The notes: generated by a model from the sequence alone, not told the origin. A DNA stretch of 64,000 bases from an uncultured Algibacter sp. (GCA_947502405.1 CANMZT010000009.1:62001-126000), one strand, 5' to 3'; shown: positions 8,597-16,961, counted from the first letter of the stretch. Translations and numbers: made by a program.

Positions 8597-8968
8597 ATGA
8601 AATTAGGAGCTTTTTCAGCAAGCCTAAATGTTAAAGACATTAAGGCATCAAAACAGTTTTATGAAACATTAGGGTTTACAAAGTTTGCTGGCGATATAGA
8701 AATGAATTATCTCATCATGAAAAATGGAAATGCGCTCATAGGGCTTTTTCAAAGTATGTTTGAACAAAACATATTAACTTTTAACCCAGGTTGGGATGAA
8801 AGTGCAAATAAAGTTGAGCCATTTGATGATGTAAGAACCATTCAAAAGCACTTAAAAGATAATAGTATTAAACTTGAAAGAGAAATCGATGCCAATTCAA
8901 CAGGACCAGCAAGTATAGTTCTGTATGACCCAGATGGGAATACTATTCTTATCGACCAACATGTTTAA
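8597..8968 (+). CDS. VOC family (glyoxalase/bleomycin resistance-like) protein
   Basis: A 123-residue single VOC module pair: SASLNVKDIKASKQFYETLG opens the first beta-alpha-beta-beta-beta unit, and VLYDPDGNTILIDQH closes the second. Metal ligands typical of glyoxalase I are not all evident, so the reaction is unknown. VOC proteins of this size act as dioxygenases, isomerases or antibiotic-binding proteins. It is followed 15 bases later by a second VOC gene; the two are not close duplicates. Probably in the operon starting at 7607. Confidence 0.88.
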   Translation: MKLGAFSASLNVKDIKASKQFYETLGFTKFAGDIEMNYLIMKNGNALIGLFQSMFEQNILTFNPGWDESANKVEPFDDVRTIQKHLKDNSIKLEREIDANSTGPASIVLYDPDGNTILIDQHV

Positions 8969-8983
8969 GCTAAATCAATCAAA

Positions 8984-9370
8984 ATGAAAAATCGAGTAAC
9001 AGGTATAGGAGGATTATTTTTTAAGACCAATGACCCAAAAGCATCAAAAGATTGGTACAAAAAACACTTAGGGTTTAATACAGATGATTATGGTTGTACC
9101 TTTTGGTGGAAAGACGAAGCTGGAAATAAGTGTTCTACACAATGGAGCCCTTTTCCAGAAGACACTAAATACTATGAGCCTTCTAAAAAAGACTTTATGT
9201 TTAATTACCGCGTTGAAAATTTAAAAGAATTATTAAAAGTTCTAAAAACTGAAGGAGTAACCATTGTAGGTGAAGTAGAGGAATACGATTATGGTAAATT
9301 TGGCTGGATTTTAGATAACGATGGAAATAAAATAGAATTATGGGAACCTGTAGATAGTGCTTTTTTGTAA
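8984..9370 (+). CDS. VOC family protein
   Basis: 128 residues. GIGGLFFKTNDPKASKDWYK is the first strand and helix of a VOC module and GWILDNDGNKIELWEP is the typical C-terminal strand with the conserved metal-ligand glutamate. A tryptophan-rich middle (CTFWWKDEAGN) is characteristic of a flavobacterial subgroup. The substrate is unknown. It ends 22 bases before the TauE/SafE permease gene and is the second of two tandem VOC genes. Confidence 0.88.
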   Translation: MKNRVTGIGGLFFKTNDPKASKDWYKKHLGFNTDDYGCTFWWKDEAGNKCSTQWSPFPEDTKYYEPSKKDFMFNYRVENLKELLKVLKTEGVTIVGEVEEYDYGKFGWILDNDGNKIELWEPVDSAFL

Positions 9371-9392
9371 TTTTATAGCATAAAGAACACTT

Positions 9393-10157
9393 TTGTCTTA
9401 TTTAGAAATTCTTCAATCACACGGTTTATCTCAACTTCAATGGGTTGCTATAGCTTTAGCGGCCTTTATTTTAGGCTTTTCAAAGTCTGGTATTAAGGGT
9501 ATAGGGATTATTATTATTTTAATACTGGCATTTGTTTTTGGTGAAAAAGCATCTACTGGCATTTTATTACCTATGCTAATCTCTGCAGATATAGTGGCAG
9601 TTAGTTATTACAATAGGCATACGCAATGGCGTTTTATAAAAAAGCTAATGCCCTCTATGGTTATTGGTGTATTGGTTGGCGTTTGGGTTGGCGATGCCAT
9701 TTCTGAAACTGTTTTTAAGCGTATTATGGCCATAATAATTATTGCTTCTATTGGTATTATGTGGTTTTTTGAAAAGAAAAAATCCAATACAATTCCTCAT
9801 AACAAAGTGTTTTCAAATTCAGCAGGGTTTTTAGCAGGTTTTACAACTATGATTGGGAACTTAGCTGGACCAATTTCTAATATTTACTTCTTAGCAGTAC
9901 GATTACCAAAGAATGAATTTATTGGCACAGGTGCTTGGTTGTTTTTTATTATTAATGTGTTTAAGTTGCCATTCCATTTTTTTGTTTGGAAAACCGTAAC
10001 TAAAGAAAGTTTAGTGCTTAATTTAACCCTTGTACCAATAATTATTCTCGGTTTTTTTCTTGGAGCTCGTCTTGTAAAATTAATATCCAATGTTAATTAC
10101 AGACGATTTATCCTTATCGTTACAGCTATTGGAGGCATTATTATGCTAATTAAATAA
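9393..10157 (+). CDS. Sulfite exporter TauE/SafE (TSUP) family permease
   Basis: 254 residues with about eight hydrophobic helices. The repeated half-motifs are FILGFSKSGIKGIG near residue 25 and GFTTMIGNLAGPISNIYFLA near 150, both with the glycine-rich patterns of TauE/SafE transporters. The family exports sulfite, sulfoacetate or other organic anions; the substrate here is not known. The start is TTG at 9393: the frame is closed by a TAA at 9381 and no ATG or GTG lies between. It may be transcribed with the preceding VOC genes. Confidence 0.88.
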   Translation: MSYLEILQSHGLSQLQWVAIALAAFILGFSKSGIKGIGIIIILILAFVFGEKASTGILLPMLISADIVAVSYYNRHTQWRFIKKLMPSMVIGVLVGVWVGDAISETVFKRIMAIIIIASIGIMWFFEKKKSNTIPHNKVFSNSAGFLAGFTTMIGNLAGPISNIYFLAVRLPKNEFIGTGAWLFFIINVFKLPFHFFVWKTVTKESLVLNLTLVPIIILGFFLGARLVKLISNVNYRRFILIVTAIGGIIMLIK

Positions 10158-10210
10158 TTGTAACATTTTAATAATTTAATATACATACAGTTACAAAAAG
10201 TTATTTTTAT

Positions 10211-10218
10211 TAACTTTA
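10211..10218 (+). promoter_or_regulatory. Near-consensus -7 box deciding the next start
   Basis: TAACTTTA differs from TAnnTTTG only in the last base. If used, the transcript begins near 10225, after the in-frame GTG at 10219, which favours the ATG at 10246 as the real start of the TM2 gene. Confidence 0.4.
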
Positions 10219-10245
10219 GTGTCTAACCAGAAAAATATTAAGAAA

Positions 10246-10692
10246 ATGTCTGATGATAAAAATTTAAGTGACGACCTTAACGATATGTTAGGTGATGCAA
10301 AAGAAGGTGCAAAAAAAGCAGCTGATAAAGCTGGTGAGTTAGCAGATGATGCTAAAGAAAAAGCAAAAGAATTTGCTAATGATGCTAAAGAAACAGCTTC
10401 TGAATTTACTGAGAATGCTAAAGAAGCTTTTACTTCAAATGAAAATAAAAAAATCTTAGCTGGTATTCTAGGTATTATATTAGGTGGATTAGGAATACAC
10501 AAATTTATACTAGGGTATAATAAAGAGGGGATTATTATGCTTGTAGTAACTTTAGTTATTGGTGTATTTACTTGTGGCATTGGAGCTGGATTAATGAGTA
10601 TAGTAGGTTTAATTGAAGGTATTATATACTTAACAAAATCTGATGAAGAATTTCATAACACTTATCAAGCAGGAAAAAAGCCTTGGTTTTAA
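10246..10692 (+). CDS. TM2 domain protein with amphipathic-helix N-terminus
   Basis: 148 residues from ATG 10246 (MSDDKNLS). Residues ~15-62 form a long alanine/lysine/glutamate amphipathic helix built from near 11-residue repeats (KEGAKKAADKAGELADDAKE), like YtxH or LEA-type stress proteins. It is followed by a TM2 domain: ILGIILGGLGIHKFILGYNK, a turn, a second hydrophobic helix with CGIGAG, and the end GKKPWF. TM2 proteins sit in the inner membrane; function is unknown. An upstream GTG at 10219 would add 9 residues but overlaps the likely promoter. A terminator follows directly. Confidence 0.85.
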   Translation: MSDDKNLSDDLNDMLGDAKEGAKKAADKAGELADDAKEKAKEFANDAKETASEFTENAKEAFTSNENKKILAGILGIILGGLGIHKFILGYNKEGIIMLVVTLVIGVFTCGIGAGLMSIVGLIEGIIYLTKSDEEFHNTYQAGKKPWF

Positions 10693-10704
10693 AAATATAA
10701 TATG

Positions 10705-10736
10705 AAAAGCCGAAAAAATAGATTTCGGCTTTTTTA
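10705..10736 (+). terminator. Rho-independent terminator
   Basis: AAAAGCCGAAA and TTTCGGCTTTT pair around a short loop and run into a T-tract. It ends the TM2 gene transcript before the ArsR-type operon. Confidence 0.85.
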
Positions 10737-10754
10737 TTTAAAAATAACATCGTA

Positions 10755-10766
10755 ATATTGCAATAT
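10755..10766. promoter_or_regulatory. Palindromic putative ArsR operator
   Basis: ATATTGCAATAT is a perfect 12-bp palindrome 11 bases before the start of the ArsR-family gene. ArsR/SmtB repressors bind AT-rich dyads at their own promoters, so autoregulation is likely. Assignment is by position and symmetry only. Confidence 0.5.
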
Positions 10767-10777
10767 ATAGTTTAATT

Positions 10778-11101
10778 ATGGGCATTACTAAAACTCAAAT
10801 ATTTACAGATAAGCAAAACGATTTAGCTCAGTTTTTTAAAGTCTTAGGGCATCCTGCTAGAGTAGCTATATTGCAATACATAAGTTCACAAAATGCTTGT
10901 GTTTGTAGTGATTTAGTTGATGAAATAGGATTAGCACAGGCCACAATTTCTCAACATTTAAAAGAGTTAAAAAGCATTAATTTACTTAAAGGGGAAATTG
11001 ATGGTAAAAGTATGTGTTATTGTATAAATGTAGAACGATGGTCTGAAATACAAGAGCAACTAAACGCCTTTTTTAATAATGCAAAATTAAACTGCTGCTA
11101 A
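10778..11101 (+). CDS. ArsR-family metalloregulator
   Basis: A 107-residue winged-helix repressor. The HTH is LVDEIGLAQATISQHLKELK (~46-65) and the wing carries GKSMCYCINVERW. Two cysteines, C41 and C43 (ACVCSDL), sit at the start of the DNA-binding helix in the position of the As(III)/metal sensor CVC of ArsR. The last two residues are also cysteines. Metal or arsenite binding would release the operator palindrome just upstream. It heads a three-gene set with a DUF6428 protein and an LMW phosphatase-like protein. Confidence 0.9.
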   Translation: MGITKTQIFTDKQNDLAQFFKVLGHPARVAILQYISSQNACVCSDLVDEIGLAQATISQHLKELKSINLLKGEIDGKSMCYCINVERWSEIQEQLNAFFNNAKLNCC

Positions 11102-11134
11102 ATATAACTAGTATAACAGTAACCTTTTAAATTT

Positions 11135-11644
11135 ATGAAAACTCAAGAATTCTTTCAGGTATTAGAACAAAATAAGGACAAATATTTATTGTTCGAGTAT
11201 GCGCCAAACCTATTAGTTGGTGCTAATTATCACGTTACAGAGGTAAAACATCTTAAGCTTGATTCGGTAGATTGTGGGTCGCAAACTGACTCATGGAACG
11301 AAACTATTATTCAGTTATGGGAAAGCCCACTTGAATTGGGTAAAACAGAGTATATGAGTGTCTATAAAGTGTTGTCAATTTTGAAGAAGGTTGGTAAAAT
11401 AAAACCTTATGATTTAGATGCTGAGGTGAAATTTGAATACAGCAATGCGAATTTTCATACAGCACAACTATTTGTTAATGATTTTGAAATACAAGGGAAT
11501 AACCTAATGCTTAAATTAGCCATTCAAAAAACAGATTGTAAAGCAAAAGAGCTTTGTGGAGTTCCTGAAAGTGTAGTTGAGGTTGCAGAAAAAGTGAAAG
11601 AAAAAGCGGAATCGTGTTGTACACCTGGAGGAGGCTGTTGTTAG
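11135..11644 (+). CDS. DUF6428 family protein, Cys-rich tail
   Basis: A 169-residue cytoplasmic protein of the DUF6428 family, which in Bacteroidota is found between ArsR-type regulators and arsenate reductase-like phosphatases. No catalytic motif is known. Cysteines cluster at the end: TDCKAKELCGVPESVVEV and then ESCCTPGGGCC at the C-terminus, suggesting thiol-based metal or arsenite binding. It starts 33 bases after the regulator and is probably co-transcribed with it. The role is inferred from context. Confidence 0.82.
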   Translation: MKTQEFFQVLEQNKDKYLLFEYAPNLLVGANYHVTEVKHLKLDSVDCGSQTDSWNETIIQLWESPLELGKTEYMSVYKVLSILKKVGKIKPYDLDAEVKFEYSNANFHTAQLFVNDFEIQGNNLMLKLAIQKTDCKAKELCGVPESVVEVAEKVKEKAESCCTPGGGCC

Positions 11645-11651
11645 TTAAGTA

Positions 11652-11722
11652 TCTCATTCATGCGAAGGCAAGAATTCATAGGTTTGTCAAATTATAAAAT
11701 AGATTCCTGTTTTAATAGGAAT
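11652..11722. repeat. Degenerate dispersed hairpin repeat
   Basis: CATTCATGCGAAGGCAAGAATTC followed by ATTCCTGTTTTAATAGGAAT. The pattern resembles degenerate copies of the GTCATTC...GGAATC repeat seen at 5459 and 58083. It separates the DUF6428 gene from the phosphatase gene and provides the spurious upstream ATG at 11721. Confidence 0.4.
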
Positions 11723-11732
11723 GATAGTAATA

Positions 11733-12356
11733 ATGAAAATATTTAAAGAAATTTCTAATGTTATCAAATTGTTAGATATAAATACGATTTCAGAAGAAAG
11801 AAAAGCTGTTTTAAAACCATTAGTTGAATATATTCAAGATAAGATTAAGGTAGGGGACGCTATTCGTTTAAATTTTATCTGCACACATAATTCAAGACGG
11901 AGTCATTTGTCTCAAATATGGGGGCAAACTATGGCTAGCCATTTCGATGTAAATAATGTATCCTGCTATTCTGGTGGAACTGAAGCTACGGCAATGTTTC
12001 CAAAGGTTCAAGAAACTCTAGTTAATCAAGGATTTAAAATTTCAAAATTATCTGAAGGTAATAATCCTATTTACAGTATAAAGTTTTCTGAAAATGAACC
12101 CGCTGTAATAGCTTTTTCAAAAGAATTTAGCGATGATTTTAACCCTGCCTCAGGATTTGCGGCAATCATGACTTGTTCCTCTGCTGATAAAGGTTGCCCA
12201 ATGGTTTTAGGTTGTGATAAACGGATACCTATTACTTATGAAGACCCAAAAAAATCGGATGGTACACCACAACAAACTCAAACATATTTTAATAGAAGTT
12301 TGCAAATTGCAACAGAGATGAAGTATGTGTTTTCTAGTTTAGCTGAGAGCTTATAG
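11733..12356 (+). CDS. Low-molecular-weight phosphatase/arsenate reductase-like protein
   Basis: 207 residues from ATG 11733. It carries the LMW tyrosine phosphatase P-loop C-X5-R-S: FICTHNSRRSHLSQIWG with nucleophile C50 and R56. Additional cysteines lie at MTCSSADKGCPMVLGCDKR, where LMW-type arsenate reductases use a redox cysteine pair. The likely role is reduction of arsenate to arsenite, or a related phosphatase. An ATG four codons upstream (11721) lies inside a dispersed repeat and is less likely. The 3' end overlaps the convergent minus-strand gene by 23 bases. Confidence 0.85.
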   Translation: MKIFKEISNVIKLLDINTISEERKAVLKPLVEYIQDKIKVGDAIRLNFICTHNSRRSHLSQIWGQTMASHFDVNNVSCYSGGTEATAMFPKVQETLVNQGFKISKLSEGNNPIYSIKFSENEPAVIAFSKEFSDDFNPASGFAAIMTCSSADKGCPMVLGCDKRIPITYEDPKKSDGTPQQTQTYFNRSLQIATEMKYVFSSLAESL

Positions 12357-13377
12357 GTTTTAAGTTTAGTCCATAATCAAATGGTAATAACTCACCAACA
12401 CGTTGATTACCCATAGCTCCAGAGAATATAACTTCTTTAACGTTAGTGTAGTTTCCATAGAAATCTAGAAAAATCCAAGGTGTTGAAAATTTAATGCTCG
12501 ATTGTTCTGAATTACTAAATAAAATATTTAATGGGCGTGTTAACGCAACTCTTTTTACTTTTGAATTAACTTTAGATTCTACATAAAAGTACTCCCATGG
12601 GTTTACTTTATTGCTTTTGTAAAATAGTTGATACTCATTTTCCTCAAAAGCTTGAGCATAAAGAGATCGCATAAATTGCAACCGCGAACCTGAATAAGCC
12701 TTACTTCTATTTTTAATAGCTTTTTGTTGATTGATGTCTTTTAAATCTTCATAATATGTGTTGCCATAAAAACCAACTGATTTTATATTAAAAATATTAT
12801 TTTGAGAATAATTAAATGATATGATGAAACTGTTTATATCGTAAGTCAATAAGTATTGAAGTGCTTTGTTTTTAACCTTAATTGGGGTTATAGAATTGGC
12901 AGTTAATGTTCTGTTTTTTTTATTGTAAATGAGAATAATATCATCTTCATTTAAAATTTCGCATGACTTTCCAAACCTTGAAGTACCCAAAAATTCTCTT
13001 TTAAAATATCTTAACTTTTGTTTTCTAGTCATCCCATCATTAGCATTAATAATCACTTCATTTAATGATTCATGCTTTTCTTCAAGTAAAATAATTAAGG
13101 TATTCTTATCTCTGTAATCAGTAATTATTTTCTTTTGGTATCCCAAAAAAGAAATAATTAAGGGAGATTGGATTGCATCTGAATATTTAATGGAAAATTC
13201 ACCCTTTCTATTTGTAATTACGCCTATTGAAGTATTATCAAAATAAACTGTAGCTGTTTCAATTGGGTTTTTGGTTTTAGCATCTATAACTGTCCCTTTA
13301 ATCTCTTGTGTAACGCCTGAGTAATTAATTAAAACAATTAGTAGGAAGATTAGGCTAGCTCTCATTGTTTTCAGCAA
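12334..13377 (-). CDS. Carboxypeptidase-like regulatory domain surface protein
   Basis: 347 residues with a signal peptide (MRASLIFLLIVLINYSG) and an N-terminal CarboxypepD_reg-like beta-sandwich: EIKGTVIDAKTKNPIETATV and then SFLGYQKKI. This is the domain found at the start of SusC-like and other Bacteroidota envelope proteins. The remainder (~110-347) is unrecognised, with no TonB plug or barrel signature. It is probably periplasmic or outer-membrane associated. The start overlaps the end of the upstream acyltransferase gene by 23 bases (11 if the second ATG at 13365 is used), so the two are translationally coupled. Confidence 0.82.
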   Translation of the reverse strand: MLKTMRASLIFLLIVLINYSGVTQEIKGTVIDAKTKNPIETATVYFDNTSIGVITNRKGEFSIKYSDAIQSPLIISFLGYQKKIITDYRDKNTLIILLEEKHESLNEVIINANDGMTRKQKLRYFKREFLGTSRFGKSCEILNEDDIILIYNKKNRTLTANSITPIKVKNKALQYLLTYDINSFIISFNYSQNNIFNIKSVGFYGNTYYEDLKDINQQKAIKNRSKAYSGSRLQFMRSLYAQAFEENEYQLFYKSNKVNPWEYFYVESKVNSKVKRVALTRPLNILFSNSEQSSIKFSTPWIFLDFYGNYTNVKEVIFSGAMGNQRVGELLPFDYGLNLKPISSQLN

Positions 13378-15184
13378 CCTTTTGTTCTAGTTCAGCTTGG
13401 AATTCTTCCATTACAGGTTTTACAGTACTCTCGGGTAAGTCGGCTATTCTTATGTACATCAAACCATCAACTGAATTATTAAATAGCGGGTCAACATTAA
13501 AGGCTACTAATTTTGCATTCTGTTTGATATATTTTTTTAATAATACGGGTAAACGTAAAGCACCTGGTTCTATTTCATCAATAAACTTATCAAATTTATT
13601 TAAGTCAGCTTCAGCTTCATCAAAAACAAAATCTTTATCAGCATCTTTCAGTTTAACTTTAAATTCTTTTTTAGGGTGCACATATTGAGCAATGTAAGGA
13701 TCGTAATAATGCGACTTCATAAATTCAACCATTAGCGATTTTGAGAAATTTGAAAACTGATTACTAATGCTCACACCACCAATTAAATATTTGTGCTCTG
13801 GATGACGCAATGTGGTATGTACAATACCTTTCCAAAGTAAAAATAAAGGCATAGGTTTTTGCTGATAAGCCGCAATAATAAAAGCGCGCCCCATTTCAAT
13901 GGATTCGCTCATCATTTTATATAATTCAGGTTCAAACCTGAATAAGTCTTGCAGGTAAAAACCATCAATACCATATTGCTTAAAAATTTTAGAGCCCAAG
14001 CCCATTCTGTAGGCTCCTGCGAGCACTTTTTTTTCATTATCCCATAAAAACATATGGTGGTAATAATTATCAAAAGCATCTAAATCTATAGCCTCATTGG
14101 TGCCTTCTCCAACTTCTCTAAAAGTAATTTCTCGAAGTCTACCAATTTCCCGGAGGATATTAGGAATTTTATCAGCCTGAGCCAAAAACACTTCATAATT
14201 TTTACTTTCCAAAAGCCTTGAATCATCTTTTCTGAGTGTTTCAACTTCTTGAATCATCAGCTCATTGTCAACTGGTGTAACTATATTTTTTGGCGTTTTT
14301 GGTGTTTTTAAGCTAGATGATAAATTGTCCAATATTTTTGGTTTATCCTCAAAAGCATTAGAGAGCATATATGTTTTTCTTCTTAAGAATTCAGTAAATT
14401 CTTCAAGAGAACTGTGTTCTTTTTGATCATTTACTGAGACAGGTTTTCCTATTCTTACTCGTATTGTACGTCTTTTTTGTGTTAGTAACTCTGATGGTAA
14501 TTTAGCTGTTCTGAACGTATCACTGATTTTTGAAAGCTGGTAGAACAGCTTACTGTTTTTTGCATGAAAATAAATGGGAACTACAGGAACCTCTGCTTTT
14601 TTAACCAACTTCATTGCAGCTTCTTCCCAAGGTTTATCAACCACTAATTTTCCATCTCTATAAGTGGAAACTTCTCCAGCGGGAAAAATTCCTAACGGAT
14701 GTCCGTCTCTTAAATGTAGAATAGCATTTTTAAAACCTGCAATACTAGATTTCACATCTTTCCTGTCTTCAAATGGATTTACAGGCATTATGTAGGGTTT
14801 TAATGGCTCAATTCTATGTAATAAAAAATTGGCTATTATTTTAAAATCCTTACGTTGTTCTAACATTAATTTTAAGAGTAAAATACCGTCAATACCACCA
14901 AGTGGATGGTTAGAAATGGTAATGTATGCGCCATCTTTTGGTAAACGCTTTAAATCTTCTTCAGGGATTTCAAATTTAATTTGGAAATCATCAAGAATAC
15001 CATTTAAAAACGGAAGCTCATTAAGGTGTTTGTTGCGTTTGTAAATTCTATTTAGTGTGGAAATTTTGAGTACTTTCATTAAAATCCAACCAATAAATGT
15101 ACCTAAAAAGCCATATTTATCTAGCTGAATAGCTTTTGCAACTTCTTTTGCATTTACTAATCCTACATCTTGCTGTTTACTCAT
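13355..15184 (-). CDS. olsF: OlsF-like bifunctional acyltransferase (PlsC + GNAT/hemolysin)
   Basis: 609 residues with two acyltransferase domains. The N-terminal PlsC-type O-acyltransferase has the NHX4D motif as NHPLGGID (92-99) and the substrate motif FPAGEVSTYR (167-176). The C-terminal half (~310-609) is an OlsB-like N-acyltransferase: EVGEGTNEAIDLDAFDNYYH, then GRAFIIAAYQQKPMPLFLLW. OlsF proteins, characterised in Serratia and Flavobacterium, make ornithine or related aminolipids by N- then O-acylation. The product here is a membrane aminolipid of unspecified amino acid. The downstream gene overlaps it. Confidence 0.85.
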   Translation of the reverse strand: MSKQQDVGLVNAKEVAKAIQLDKYGFLGTFIGWILMKVLKISTLNRIYKRNKHLNELPFLNGILDDFQIKFEIPEEDLKRLPKDGAYITISNHPLGGIDGILLLKLMLEQRKDFKIIANFLLHRIEPLKPYIMPVNPFEDRKDVKSSIAGFKNAILHLRDGHPLGIFPAGEVSTYRDGKLVVDKPWEEAAMKLVKKAEVPVVPIYFHAKNSKLFYQLSKISDTFRTAKLPSELLTQKRRTIRVRIGKPVSVNDQKEHSSLEEFTEFLRRKTYMLSNAFEDKPKILDNLSSSLKTPKTPKNIVTPVDNELMIQEVETLRKDDSRLLESKNYEVFLAQADKIPNILREIGRLREITFREVGEGTNEAIDLDAFDNYYHHMFLWDNEKKVLAGAYRMGLGSKIFKQYGIDGFYLQDLFRFEPELYKMMSESIEMGRAFIIAAYQQKPMPLFLLWKGIVHTTLRHPEHKYLIGGVSISNQFSNFSKSLMVEFMKSHYYDPYIAQYVHPKKEFKVKLKDADKDFVFDEAEADLNKFDKFIDEIEPGALRLPVLLKKYIKQNAKLVAFNVDPLFNNSVDGLMYIRIADLPESTVKPVMEEFQAELEQKVAENNES

Positions 15185-15205
15185 GTTGTAAATGTACTAA
15201 ATTGT

Positions 15206-16456
15206 TTATTTAGTTACTATTTGAACGGTTTCTTGGGTTAATTGTTTTAATAATACAGTTTTACCAGCTTCAATTTGCTGAATCGCAGATGTGTTATAAT
15301 GTCGAATAGTATAAAGCGACACGTTTTCATCACAAGTTACTTTAAATTTTGCTTTTAAGTGTTGTAAGAGCTTATCAAGATTGTTATAAATATTATCAAT
15401 ACAAACTGAAAAGCTAATCGCTGAATTTTGAATAACATCAACTTTCATTTTATACTGATGCAAGAGCTTAAAAATGGCACTGATATTATCTTCTACGATG
15501 TACGAAAAATCTAAGGAAGATAATGAAATGAGAACCTGCCCTTTTTTAACTATAAAGCAAGGAATCATAGGTTCTAAAGTTTCGTTTTTCCCAATTTGAG
15601 TTCCTGCAGCTTCGGGTTTTAAGAACGATTTTACAAATAATGGGATTTCCTTTCTTTGCAGGGGTTGTATGGTTTTAGGATGAATAACAGATGCCCCATA
15701 AAATGCTAACTCAATGGCTTCTCGATATGATATTTTATTTAAAAGTTGAGCGTTTTCAAAATAGCGTGGATCTGCATTTAAAACACCAGGAACGTCTTTC
15801 CAAATGGTAACGCTGTTGGCGTTTAAACAATAGGCATAAATAGCTGCAGTATAATCACTGCCCTCTCTACCGAGTGTGGTTGTAAAATTATTATCATCAC
15901 TACCCAAAAACCCTTGGGTGATATTTAAGATAGATTTATTGAATTTTAATGTTATTGCTTGCTGTGTTTTTTTCCAATTAACATGGGCTCGTCTATAGTA
16001 ATTATCAGTTTTTATTTGAGTTCTAACATCTACCCAATTATTGTTTAATCCAATATGGTTTAAATACTCACTAATGATTGTAGTTGAAACAAGTTCTCCA
16101 AAACCAATAACTTGATCGTAAACAAAATTATAATCAGGAGATTTATTAGTTTTTATAAAATCATTTAGTTCATCGAATAACTCAGTAACTTTTCTAAATG
16201 TTTGATGATTTACGTTTTCAAATAAATCAAGTAAAATTTCATTATGGTATTTTTTTACTTCTTGAATAGAGCTTTGAAGTTCTTTTTTATTGTCAAAATA
16301 GTTTTTAATTATTAACTCTAAGGCATTAGTTGTTTTACCCATTGCAGAGACTACAATTAACGTGTTTTTATGCCCTATTGTTTTTAAAACCGAAGCCAAA
16401 TTTTTAACACCGCTAGCATCTTTTATTGATGCACCACCAAATTTGAATACTTGCAT
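15206..16456 (-). CDS. Aspartate kinase
   Basis: A 416-residue monofunctional aspartokinase, phosphorylating L-aspartate for lysine, threonine and methionine synthesis. The N-terminal kinase motif is KFGGASIKDASGVKNL. The amino-acid kinase core contains NITQGFLGSDDNNFTTTLGREGSDYTAAI, in which GREGSDYTA is the phosphate/substrate loop. The C-terminal ~120 residues form an ACT-type regulatory region, where allosteric control by lysine or threonine would act. The start ATG lies one base after the stop of the GNAT gene, so the pair is an operon from the promoter at 16954. Confidence 0.93.
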   Translation of the reverse strand: MQVFKFGGASIKDASGVKNLASVLKTIGHKNTLIVVSAMGKTTNALELIIKNYFDNKKELQSSIQEVKKYHNEILLDLFENVNHQTFRKVTELFDELNDFIKTNKSPDYNFVYDQVIGFGELVSTTIISEYLNHIGLNNNWVDVRTQIKTDNYYRRAHVNWKKTQQAITLKFNKSILNITQGFLGSDDNNFTTTLGREGSDYTAAIYAYCLNANSVTIWKDVPGVLNADPRYFENAQLLNKISYREAIELAFYGASVIHPKTIQPLQRKEIPLFVKSFLKPEAAGTQIGKNETLEPMIPCFIVKKGQVLISLSSLDFSYIVEDNISAIFKLLHQYKMKVDVIQNSAISFSVCIDNIYNNLDKLLQHLKAKFKVTCDENVSLYTIRHYNTSAIQQIEAGKTVLLKQLTQETVQIVTK

Positions 16457-16457
16457 A

Positions 16458-16937
16458 TTATAATTTTGCTACATAGTTTTTTATCCCAGCTTCATCTAGC
16501 CAAACCACATCCCAATCACGTAAAACTTTTGCTCCTTTTTTTTCGTAAAAAGCGATTGCTGGTTCATTCCAATCAATAACTTCCCAATTAATGCGCTTTA
16601 CACCTAAATCATAAGAGTGTTTAACAACTTTGTCTAAAAGCGCAGTTCCTAAACCAGAGCCTCGCATAGATTGACTAACAATCAAATCTTCAAGATGAAT
16701 AATCTTCCCTTTCCAAGTTGAATATCGATTGTAAATTAGTGCAATACCTTCTATTTTTGAGTTTACTTCAGCAACAAAACAATGAAACGCTGGATGAGTT
16801 CCAAAACCATCTTCTTTTAAATCATTGAGAGTAATCTCAACAGCATCGTGTTCTTTTTCAAATGCGGCCAATTCTTTTATTAAATGAAGCACCTGTGGCA
16901 TATCATTTTTTGTACCATCTCTAATTGTAAAATCCAT
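16458..16937 (-). CDS. GNAT N-acetyltransferase, SSAT-like
   Basis: 159 residues. It shows a complete GNAT fold: motif C/D FTIRDGTKNDMPQVLHLI, the acetyl-CoA loop QSMRGSGLGTALLDKVV (R/Q-x-x-G-x-G/A, ~93-109), and motif B NEPAIAFYEKKGAKVL. The order and tail (WDVVWLDEAG) resemble spermidine/diamine acetyltransferase-type enzymes; the substrate is not proven. It is the first gene of the minus-strand pair with aspartate kinase and diverges from fbp across a 120-base region. Confidence 0.9.
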   Translation of the reverse strand: MDFTIRDGTKNDMPQVLHLIKELAAFEKEHDAVEITLNDLKEDGFGTHPAFHCFVAEVNSKIEGIALIYNRYSTWKGKIIHLEDLIVSQSMRGSGLGTALLDKVVKHSYDLGVKRINWEVIDWNEPAIAFYEKKGAKVLRDWDVVWLDEAGIKNYVAKL

Positions 16938-16953
16938 AGTTCAGTAATTCATC

Positions 16954-16961
16954 CAAATATA
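16954..16961 (-). promoter_or_regulatory. Consensus -7 box of the GNAT-aspartate kinase operon
   Basis: On the minus strand TATATTTG matches TAnnTTTG exactly, 17 bases upstream of the GNAT ATG. Confidence 0.55.

Noticed and set aside
10219-10245. GTG start for the TM2 gene
   Set aside because: It lies directly after the likely -7 box (10211-10218) and would precede the transcript start; ATG 10246 gives a better N-terminus.
10191-10580. Minus-strand open frame of 129 residues opposite the TM2 gene
   Set aside because: It is the mirror of the AK-rich helix codons; low-complexity serine/alanine product, no start context, and the plus-strand protein is clearly recognisable.
12929-13117. Plus-strand frame inside the surface-protein gene
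   Set aside because: Antisense to a gene with signal peptide and known domain; no promoter or family.
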